From positions 1 through 30,697 of the forward strand of contig UQHB01000033.1 in NCBI GenBank assembly GCA_900540735.1: a stretch of 30,697 nucleotides of DNA, read 5' to 3'. The position numbers and the translations under genes were made by a program. This DNA is from an uncultured Megasphaera sp. Its GTDB lineage: Bacteria > Bacillota > Negativicutes > Veillonellales > Megasphaeraceae. Each line of letters opens with the position of its first letter. The stretch's first letter is position 1. Positions 17,793 to 24,582 of this stretch are shown piece by piece. The notes beneath the pieces are model-generated. The model made no database searches. It had not been told where the DNA came from and saw only the letters and a program-made list of their open reading frames with translations.

Positions 17793-18655
17793 CGTTGCCT
17801 GGGAAAATAATATAGGCCATATTCGGGAATTTACTTTCTACCCCTGTTTTCCAAACAGGAATGCCCGGTGCGACTTGTCCTAAGACGAGAGCTCGTTTGA
17901 CAGCAAGGCCTTTCGTAATAGCTCCTTCCACTTCGGCGACGATACGCTGTAATTCAGCTTCCAGTTTTTCCGGTTCTAAGACGAGCATATGGTTAAATTC
18001 AATAAATTTAATGAAATCGCAAGTCTTTAATTCATTGAGTTGGTCTGTCGTCTTTTTGACGTGCGAACCAATGATGATGAGGCCGCCATTCGTATTACCT
18101 TTGACGACGAGTTCATCTTTCGTCAGGAGCGGCTTATCCGGTACGTTTCCAATGACCTTCGTCCACGCTGTAGCCGTGCGGAACATAAAGTTTTTCCCTT
18201 GTTTCATAGCCCGAATCATAGCAATCAATGGCAAAAACTTGTACGTCTACATAATCGACAGCATTGACGATGACTTTATTAAATCCCGTTACAGCCATGA
18301 GCTGCTGCGTAATTTTATCGACGTTAATCGCCCGTAAGTCATCGAGGGAAATAGTAATAAATTCTTTACCCATTTTCTTCGCTTCTGCCATGACGCGCTG
18401 GGCAATAGTCCGATGGACTTCTTCTGTATAGGCTGTCGAGAAGGCGCGGGAATTCATAAGAATAAAGAACATTGCATTTTCTTCAGCAAATCCAGCAGCA
18501 ATCGTTTCTTCGGACCAGTCCGTATAGACGTGGATGCCGTTGACGGTCTGTACACCTGTAGGGTCATCATCGAGGACAATGATTTTTTTGTTAAACCCTT
18601 GCCGTTCTACAGCTAACAGGGACTCTACTTTTTTCGTATCTACATCAGGATTTGT
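17790..18655 (-). pseudogene. Four-carbon acid sugar kinase (OtnK/DUF1537), multiply deleted
   Basis: The N-terminal part runs from about 18650 (DVDTKKVESLL, then KKIIVLDDDPTGVQTVNGI and NSRAFSTAYTEEVH). At about 18346 EFITIS jumps to LDDLRAINVDKI, skipping the STLRGH substrate loop region. A CAAT tandem repeat at 18222-18229 (ATTG twice on the coding strand) then shifts the frame. The frame continues with IRAMKQGKNFMFRTA, GGLIIIGSHVKKTTDQL and LVLEPEKLEAEL. At about 17910 AITKG joins TKGLAVKRALVLGQ, losing part of the ATP-binding half. The C terminus VWKTGVESKFP is present. No start codon with a ribosome binding site remains. DUF1537 kinases phosphorylate oxo-tetronates in threonate/erythronate breakdown. 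Confidence 0.8.
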
Positions 18656-19251
18656 TCGTAAAATTGAACGATACCGCTGTGGTCATCCATAATATGGCCC
18701 GTTGCTTTTAAGCTGTGCATAATCTGCTGTAAGACACCGGTTATGAGGAGCGGTAATTCTAAGCCTTTCGCCGTATCCATGACGTTCGTAATATCTTTTA
18801 AATTAATTTTCAACGGTCCGCCTGGTTTGAAGTTGCGGCTGTACATCATCGGTGCTTTCGCATCTAAGACAGCACTGCCAGCGAGGCCGCCGCGAATAGC
18901 TTCGTAGACTTTTTTCGGGTCTGCCCCGGCTTTAGTCGCTAAGATTAAGGCTTCCGACACAGCAGCGATATTTAAATTTACAATAACTTGGTTGGCCAGT
19001 TTCGTTACAGATCCACTGCCGTTCGGGCCAACAACGGTCACAGACGAGCCCATAGCATCAAAGACATCGCGAACGCTGTCGACTACGGCTTGTTCACCAC
19101 CAATCATAATAGGCAATGGCCCCTTCGCCAGCTAATTCTTTGACCGGTGCTTCGACAATATCATAGACTGTAACGGCAAAGCCTTTTTCAACAAATTCCG
19201 TACCATCGGTTTGCCCATAATCCCTAATCCAATAAAGCCAATTTTTTTCAT
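18640..19251 (-). pseudogene. LtnD/GarR-type hydroxyacid dehydrogenase, deleted and frameshifted
   Basis: The ATG at 19251 has AGGAGG eight bases upstream and begins MKKIGFIGLGIMGKPMVRNL, the NAD(P)-binding motif of beta-hydroxyacid dehydrogenases. Near 19190 the frame slips by one base, continuing as EKGFAVTVYDIVEAPVKELAGEGAIA. At 19112-19117 this is joined to LPIMIGGEQAVVDS, skipping about 90 residues. The C-terminal helical domain, with GSGSVTKLANQ carrying the catalytic lysine, runs to 18640. In such loci the enzyme oxidises the sugar acid before the kinase acts. As it stands it cannot make a full protein. Confidence 0.82.
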
Positions 19252-19278
19252 GTTACATTCCTCCTAAAATAATAGTAT

Positions 19279-19296
19279 GTTGTATGTAGTATACTA
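19279..19296. promoter_or_regulatory. 18-bp operator-like repeat, copy 1 (dehydrogenase promoter)
   Basis: GTTGTATGTAGTATACTA, containing the perfect palindrome TAGTATACTA, lies 28 bases before the dehydrogenase start. TATACT on the coding strand would be the -10 box with a poor -35. An identical 18-mer lies in the gntR promoter, so both are likely operators of the GntR regulator. Confidence 0.7.
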
Positions 19297-19328
19297 GTTT
19301 GTCTGAAAAAATAATTGCATGTTACATA

Positions 19329-19390
19329 CTAGAGGTTACCTAAACAAAAACAAATGAACACTCACTTGCTTTTGTTTAGGTAACCTCTAG
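19329..19390. repeat. Near-perfect palindrome with 25-base arms
   Basis: Arms 19329-19353 and 19366-19390 match at 24 of 25 positions around a 12-base loop; the outer part reads CTAGAGGTTACCTAAACAAA. The right arm includes the gntR stop codon. Neither side has a clear T-run, so it is not a textbook terminator. It separates gntR from the catabolic genes. Confidence 0.85.
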
Positions 19391-20052
19391 TTTGCACCAG
19401 AACTCCGTACTTCCAGGACTTTTGTAGTCTGCTTCATGTGGTACATCATCGCTTTTACCGCATCATCCGGATCGCCTCCATTGAGAGCATCTAAAATACG
19501 TTGATGTTCTGCATAGGCTCTGGCATTGCGTTTTGCCGACAAGAGCGAATGAATCGTCGCCCGTTCGACATGGACGCGTAACTGTTCATACCAGCGAATC
19601 AAGTATTGATTATGCGTGTAATTTAAGATGAGTAAATGAAATTCCATGTCTTTCTTCGTGAATTCATAATGATGGGCCTCATCTTTGACAAACTCATAAC
19701 TCTCCACCTGACATCGATTCAAGGCTTTTAAAGTCTTTTGCGCTTCTTCTTCCTGATAATGGCGGGCTAAGCGGTGGACACCGTAGTTTTCAATGGCAAT
19801 GCGGGCTTGAATGATTTGCTCTAAGTCGGCTTCTGTCAGAGGCTTAATGCCAAGACCGCGGTTATTGTAAATTTCTACGAGGTCTTCGCTCTTCAGTTGG
19901 AGAATCGCTTCCCGTACAGGCGTGCGCGACACGTTGAGCTTGTCTGCAAATTGCTGTTCCGAATAGATTTCACCAGGCTTGAGGTCGCCTTTGATAATGG
20001 CTTCCTTCAAGTATTGGTAAATCTGTTCTTTGTAAGAAACTTTTTGTAACAC
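19387..20052 (-). CDS. GntR-family regulator with FCD domain
   Basis: A 221-residue transcription factor starting at GTG 20052 with GGAGGG just upstream. The N-terminal winged helix (about 8-75) includes YSEQQFADKLNVSRTPVREAI, the GntR recognition helix. The C-terminal helical FCD domain (about 85-210) has the likely metal/ligand residues in DMEFH, AEHQRI and MMYHM. FCD regulators usually sense organic or sugar acids and repress neighbouring catabolic genes and themselves. Here an identical 18-mer lies in both the gntR promoter and the dehydrogenase promoter, supporting that role. It is the only undamaged gene of the locus. Confidence 0.9.
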   Translation of the reverse strand: MLQKVSYKEQIYQYLKEAIIKGDLKPGEIYSEQQFADKLNVSRTPVREAILQLKSEDLVEIYNNRGLGIKPLTEADLEQIIQARIAIENYGVHRLARHYQEEEAQKTLKALNRCQVESYEFVKDEAHHYEFTKKDMEFHLLILNYTHNQYLIRWYEQLRVHVERATIHSLLSAKRNARAYAEHQRILDALNGGDPDDAVKAMMYHMKQTTKVLEVRSSGAN

Positions 20053-20074
20053 CTTGTTCCCTCCTTTCCTGTTC

Positions 20075-20113
20075 GTTGTATGTAGTATACTACTCTCTTG
20101 GGTAAGTCATCAA
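20075..20113 (-). promoter_or_regulatory. gntR promoter overlapping operator-like repeat, copy 2
   Basis: TTGATG (complement of 20108-20113) and TATACT (complement of 20084-20089) are 18 bases apart. The -10 box lies inside the second copy of the 18-mer GTTGTATGTAGTATACTA (20075-20092), so bound GntR protein would block its own promoter. Confidence 0.75.
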
Positions 20114-20167
20114 GGATGTTACAAAAAAAGAAAGGTTATCAAAATAGACATGCTAATTCTGCAATAT

Positions 20168-20196
20168 AAAAAACATGAAGGCTGTATCCCTTCATG
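20168..20196 (-). terminator. Terminator after rsmA
   Basis: On the minus strand CATGAAGG pairs with CCTTCATG across a short loop and is followed by six T residues. It ends the long miaB-rsmA operon. Confidence 0.9.
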
Positions 20197-20206
20197 CTTT
20201 TCTGTA

Positions 20207-21058
20207 TTATTTTGTTAAGCTGCTCCACGCGTTGGAGACCGCAGCAAATTCATCGAGTGACAACGTTTCGCCCCGTCGTTTTCCATCGATTTGGCTGATC
20301 GTGAGGACTTGTTCAATTTGGTCTTTTGTCATACCTGTCAGTTTCAGCGTATTCTGGAAAGTCTTACGCCGCTGCTGAAAGGCCGATTTAACGACAGCAA
20401 AGAATTTCTTTTCGTCTACGTCGACAGGCGGCTTTTGGCGGACTTTCATGGCAACGACAGCAGACGTGACTTCCGGTGCCGGCATAAAGGCCCGTGGCGG
20501 AATATCAAAGAGTATTTCCGGTTCTGTATAGTACTGGACAGCGACGGACAAGGCTCCGTAAATCTTATGGCCCGGTACAGCTACCATCCGTTCAGCTACT
20601 TCTTTTTGGACCATGACGACGATGCGTTCAATAGGCAGCTTCTTTTCGAGAAGCTTCATAATAATGGGCGTCGTAATGTAGTACGGCAAGTTTGCACAGA
20701 CCGTAAAAGGCTTATGTCCCATGATTTCTTCGATGTCGACGCGGAGAATATCACCATGGACGATGCGGACGTTTTCATAGTGTTCGAGAGTCTTATCGAG
20801 GACAGGCAGTAACTTATCGTCTAATTCCACAGCCGTTACAGGGGCTCCCGTTTCAGCTAAGGATTGGGTCAGCGTACCAATACCGGGGCCGATTTCAAGG
20901 ACTGGTGTAGTTTCGTCAAGCTCTGCTGCATCGGCAATGTCGGCGACGACATCGTGTCGAATGAGGAAATTTTGTCCGAGTTTTTTATTCATGCGCAAGC
21001 CAAAGCGATTGACGACATAGCGGACGACATCAATATTGGCTAAATCCACTTCTTTCAT
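20207..21058 (-). CDS. rsmA: 16S rRNA dimethyladenosine transferase
   Basis: A 283-residue RsmA/KsgA enzyme that dimethylates two adjacent adenosines near the 3' end of 16S rRNA, a late check in 30S assembly. The N terminus has KKLGQNFLI, the SAM site VLEIGPGIGTLTQSLAE, and the catalytic NLPY motif in CANLPYYITTPI. A C-terminal helical domain follows. The start has GGAGG eight bases upstream, and the gene lies three bases after rnmV, an arrangement conserved across Firmicutes. Loss of this enzyme gives kasugamycin resistance. Confidence 0.96.
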   Translation of the reverse strand: MKEVDLANIDVVRYVVNRFGLRMNKKLGQNFLIRHDVVADIADAAELDETTPVLEIGPGIGTLTQSLAETGAPVTAVELDDKLLPVLDKTLEHYENVRIVHGDILRVDIEEIMGHKPFTVCANLPYYITTPIIMKLLEKKLPIERIVVMVQKEVAERMVAVPGHKIYGALSVAVQYYTEPEILFDIPPRAFMPAPEVTSAVVAMKVRQKPPVDVDEKKFFAVVKSAFQQRRKTFQNTLKLTGMTKDQIEQVLTISQIDGKRRGETLSLDEFAAVSNAWSSLTK

Positions 21059-21061
21059 GGC

Positions 21062-21604
21062 TTATCCCTCCTCTACGGTTTGCACAGCTCGGTTCCATTC
21101 GTCACGAGTGACGCCGTAATGGTTGAGCCGTTTGAGAAATTGTTTAGCATTGCCGTAGCCAATCCCTAAGATAGCACCTACAGCGGCACGGCGTTCGGCT
21201 GCATCGGCACTACCGTTTAATGCATAAGCCGTTAAGTCGGTCATGGTAAATTCTTGTTGCGGCGTAAAGGTTGCACACCGCGTCTTAGCCAAAGCTTCGC
21301 GAATGACTTCGGGCGATGCTTGTTCTACGCCCAGGTCGTTATTGGCAATGGCATCTTTCCGCGGAATAAAGGCATGTTTCGCATTAGGGAAACGGTCTGT
21401 TAAGAATTTACGGATTTGTTCCCCTGCTCGATCCGGGTCGGTCAAGATGATAATGCCCCGTTTTTCATAGGCTACACGGATTTGTTCAATCGTCTTTGGG
21501 CGCAGATTAAAGCCGTCTGTCGTAATCATGTCGGCTTCGATGTGACTGGCTTGAATACGAGCCACATCCGACCGTCCTTCGACAATGAGTACTTCTTTAA
21601 GCAT
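21062..21604 (-). CDS. rnmV: Ribonuclease M5
   Basis: A 180-residue Toprim-domain nuclease that matures 5S rRNA. The start at 21604 (MLKEVLIVEGRSD) is chosen because AAGGAG lies six bases upstream. The Toprim glutamate (VEGRSD) and the later ILTDPDRAGEQIR motif provide the metal-binding acidic residues. A C-terminal domain with GIGYGNAKQFLKRLN contributes RNA binding. It overlaps the end of the upstream gene by eight bases and sits directly before rsmA. Confidence 0.94.
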   Translation of the reverse strand: MLKEVLIVEGRSDVARIQASHIEADMITTDGFNLRPKTIEQIRVAYEKRGIIILTDPDRAGEQIRKFLTDRFPNAKHAFIPRKDAIANNDLGVEQASPEVIREALAKTRCATFTPQQEFTMTDLTAYALNGSADAAERRAAVGAILGIGYGNAKQFLKRLNHYGVTRDEWNRAVQTVEEG

Positions 21605-22850
21605 GAGCGTCTCCTTCTTGGTGTTCCAAAATGTATTTCGCTGCACTTAAAATAGCCAAGACATTGTGTTCAAAAATAATACCGCCTTGGAGATAAATCA
21701 TGTATGGTTCGCGAATAGGGCCGTCGGCTGAAAGTTCAATCGACGAGCCTTGGACGAAATCGCCAGCAGCCATGATGATTTTATCGGCATACCCCGGCAT
21801 ATCGTCCGGAATCGGCGTAACGTGTGCATCTACTGGCGAGAACGATTGAATCCCTTGGCAGAAAAGGCACATATTCTGTTCATTTTCAAGGTAAATGGTT
21901 TGGATTAAATCGTACCGTGTATCTTCAGGCTGCGGCGACACAGCAAAGCCAATCTGTTTAAACACAGCGGCTGCAAAGACAGCGCCTTTAATAGCTTGCG
22001 CCGTCACGTGCGGTGCCATGAAAAATCCTTGGAAGAACAAGCGATACCCAGCTGCATAAGAGCCTAATTCATCGCCAAGGCCCGGAGCAGTCAAGTAATC
22101 GGCTGCTGCGTTGACCAAATCTTCTCGGCCAGCAATGTAGCCGCCAGTGGGCGCAAGACCACCGCCGGGATTCTTAATGAGTGAGCCTGCAATGATGTCC
22201 GCACCGGCTTCAATCGGTTCTTCTTCAGCTGCAAATTCGCCGTAGCAGTTGTCGACAAAGCAAATCGTCTGCGGACTGACTTCTTTGACGATAGCAATAA
22301 TGGCGCGAATCTTGTCGATACTCAAGGAAGCGCGTGTGCTATAGCCGCGCGAACGCTGAACGAGGACGAGTTTCGGCTGTTTTTCCCCTACAGCCGTACG
22401 AATGCCGTCGAGGTCTACGTCATTATCTTTGAGCGGCACTTCTTCGTAGCGAACGCCCTTTTCTTTCAGCGAATGAGGCGTATCATGAACATAGCCAATA
22501 ACGCTTTGCATCGTATCGTACGGTGCGCCAACGAGGGCCATCATGAGGTCATCTTTTTGTAAGAGCGCACAGAGAACTGTAGCGAGGGCATGGGTTCCCG
22601 AGACGAAGTGAGGCCGTACCAAGGCTTTTTCTGCTTTAAAGACGCGCGCAAAGACGGCATCTAATTTTTCTCGGCCTATATCGCTATAGCCATATCCAGT
22701 AGAGCCGGCAAATTGGTACGACGAAATTTCTTCGGCTTTATACGCAGCCAAGACTTTCGCCGTATTGTGCAGGCAAATCGTATCAATGCGTTCAAATTGT
22801 ACTTGGCACGCAGCCAAGGCTTCTTTACGAATCGTTTCTATATCTTTCAA
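21597..22850 (-). CDS. Methionine gamma-lyase family / aluminium-resistance protein (PLP enzyme)
   Basis: A 417-residue fold-type I PLP enzyme of the family annotated as aluminium resistance or methionine gamma-lyase related. It opens from TTG 22850 with AAAGGA upstream. The fold is shown by YQFAGSTGYGYSDIGREKLD, FVDNCYGEF and the presumed PLP lysine in GSLIKNPGGGLAPTGGYIAG. The true substrate is unknown for most members; a C-S lyase activity is likely. It sits between miaA and rnmV and overlaps rnmV, suggesting coupled translation rather than a shared pathway. Confidence 0.88.
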   Translation of the reverse strand: MKDIETIRKEALAACQVQFERIDTICLHNTAKVLAAYKAEEISSYQFAGSTGYGYSDIGREKLDAVFARVFKAEKALVRPHFVSGTHALATVLCALLQKDDLMMALVGAPYDTMQSVIGYVHDTPHSLKEKGVRYEEVPLKDNDVDLDGIRTAVGEKQPKLVLVQRSRGYSTRASLSIDKIRAIIAIVKEVSPQTICFVDNCYGEFAAEEEPIEAGADIIAGSLIKNPGGGLAPTGGYIAGREDLVNAAADYLTAPGLGDELGSYAAGYRLFFQGFFMAPHVTAQAIKGAVFAAAVFKQIGFAVSPQPEDTRYDLIQTIYLENEQNMCLFCQGIQSFSPVDAHVTPIPDDMPGYADKIIMAAGDFVQGSSIELSADGPIREPYMIYLQGGIIFEHNVLAILSAAKYILEHQEGDAHA

Positions 22851-22868
22851 CAGTAAGAATCCTTTCTC

Positions 22869-23795
22869 TTATAGGGTAATATCGGTAATGACCGCTTGCG
22901 CTAAGTCCTCTTCGGATGCAAACTGGTCTTTATCATACCAATGAATATAAGGCATACGTTTATACCACGTCAACTGCCGTTTGGCAAAATGACGGGTTTT
23001 CTTTTTAATTTCTTCGACGACACTAGCTAAGGAACGGTGGCCTTCGATATATTGTACCAGTTCTGTGTAGCCAATGGCTTTCATGGCCTGCACCTCTGGT
23101 GTAATACCACGAACTAAGAGTGCCTTAACTTCCTCTATCCAGCCAGCTTGTACCATTTGGTCAATGCGCTGTTCAATACGCGTATAAAGCACATCTCGCG
23201 GCAGCCGCAGGCCGATGACATACGCATCATAGACGAGGCCGTCTGCTTTGCCAGTGCGGACAAAGGTCTTCCCCTCGCCCGCTTCGATAGCCGCAACGAG
23301 GCGCACGAGGCGGTGGCGATTGGCAAAGAGTTCATGCCAATCAGCAGGTTCCCAGTCTGTTGCCCGCGTAATATAGGCCTGCAACGCGTCTGGTGCAAGA
23401 CCATCAATAGTGGCTTGCGCCTGTTGCCGCAAGGTTTCATCCATTTTTGATGCGCCAAATTCGTAGCCTTCTAAAAGAGACTGCACATAGAGGCCTGTGC
23501 CGCCGACGAGGATGGGAATCTTCCCGGCTTCATTGAGGTCATGAATAGCCGCTCCTGCCATATCACAAAACTTCGCCGCTGAATACGTATCCGTTGGCTC
23601 TTCAATATCAATGAGATAGTGGCGATATTGCGCGAGTTCTGCCGCCGTCGGTTTGGCTGTGCCAATATTCATATCTTTATAAATCTGGTAAGCATCACCA
23701 GAAATGAGAGACGTCTTGAAATGGTCGGCTAAGGTAAAACTCAATGCCGTCTTCCCAACAGCCGTCGGGCCGACGATGGCAATGACCTTATCCAT
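22869..23795 (-). CDS. miaA: tRNA dimethylallyltransferase
   Basis: A 308-residue enzyme that adds a dimethylallyl group to N6 of A37 in tRNAs reading UNN codons. The P-loop GPTAVGKT is at 9-16, followed by the GDAYQIYKDMNIGTAKPT substrate loop, VGGTGLYVQSLLEG, and the C-terminal KKKTRHFAKRQLTWYKR tRNA-binding stretch. The first loop has GDAY where many homologues read SADS. Its start overlaps the upstream methyltransferase by eight bases. MiaB, which methylthiolates the product, is encoded in the same operon. Confidence 0.96.
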   Translation of the reverse strand: MDKVIAIVGPTAVGKTALSFTLADHFKTSLISGDAYQIYKDMNIGTAKPTAAELAQYRHYLIDIEEPTDTYSAAKFCDMAGAAIHDLNEAGKIPILVGGTGLYVQSLLEGYEFGASKMDETLRQQAQATIDGLAPDALQAYITRATDWEPADWHELFANRHRLVRLVAAIEAGEGKTFVRTGKADGLVYDAYVIGLRLPRDVLYTRIEQRIDQMVQAGWIEEVKALLVRGITPEVQAMKAIGYTELVQYIEGHRSLASVVEEIKKKTRHFAKRQLTWYKRMPYIHWYDKDQFASEEDLAQAVITDITL

Positions 23796-24582
23796 GGGGA
23801 TTCACCTCCAACACGGCAAAATGGACGCGGCTGTACTTGCCGCCGTAGATGGTAAGATGTGGAAATTCTGCTTGTAATCGTTTGAAGTATCGCCCTTTAA
23901 TGATGACTTTTTGCTTTGCTTTTTGCAAGGCTAAGAAGATTTCGTCGTTCCCTAAGGACTCATCATCGAGGATGTCGCGAACAGGCTGAAATTGACAGCT
24001 CGCCGTAATGGGCCGGTCAAACATAGGATCAAAGTAAATGACATCATAAGCCTGATCAGGCAGGTTACGCAAAACGTCTTGATACTTTGTCTGGTGCAGC
24101 GTAATGCGCCGCAAAGCAGCTGTGACATCATCCTTTTCATGGACAAACTGGCGAAAGCCCCAGCCCGTCACCGCCGCCATGAGGGGTGATGCTTCAAGAG
24201 CTGTCACAGTCGACCCTAGTGGCAAGGCAAAGGATAAGACCGTCGAGTCTGCACCAAAGCCGCACGTACAATCGAGGACGGAGACCGGCTCAGTCGCCCC
24301 GATAGCTTCTATGAGATGGTCCCGTTGGCCTTGTCGTATATGCTGAATGCGCAGTTCCGCCATGTTTAACGAAAAAATATGCATCCCGTCCGGGCGAAAT
24401 AGTTTCGGTCCTTGCGTCGTATAAACGAGGAAATTGTCACCATAGTCACGGCGTAATTGTGCTGTCGTCCGCCTGCGCCGTTCTTCATAGACTGCACCAA
24501 TCGAGTCAGCCCAGGATTTTGCTTCTACAAAGGCTTCACCTTTGGCTTTCAAGGACGAGACGACGTGGATGAGCTCCCTCAT
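23788..24582 (-). CDS. SAM-dependent methyltransferase, RsmJ-like
   Basis: A 264-residue Rossmann-fold methyltransferase. The SAM-binding motif is VLDCTCGFGADSTVLSFAL, followed by an acidic residue in VTALEASPLMAA, and the later motif VIYFDPMFDRPI resembles RsmJ (DUF548), which methylates a guanosine of 16S rRNA. The N-terminal part differs, and the substrate is unproven; the Firmicute relatives next to mutL are mostly uncharacterised. It overlaps mutL by four bases (ATGA) and miaA by eight, so translation is tightly coupled. Confidence 0.82.
   Translation of the reverse strand: MRELIHVVSSLKAKGEAFVEAKSWADSIGAVYEERRRRTTAQLRRDYGDNFLVYTTQGPKLFRPDGMHIFSLNMAELRIQHIRQGQRDHLIEAIGATEPVSVLDCTCGFGADSTVLSFALPLGSTVTALEASPLMAAVTGWGFRQFVHEKDDVTAALRRITLHQTKYQDVLRNLPDQAYDVIYFDPMFDRPITASCQFQPVRDILDDESLGNDEIFLALQKAKQKVIIKGRYFKRLQAEFPHLTIYGGKYSRVHFAVLEVNPHG

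Noticed and set aside
18134..18472. Separate 112-residue protein
   Set aside because: It is the middle part of the broken OtnK-type kinase, ending in out-of-frame residues after the ATTG duplication.
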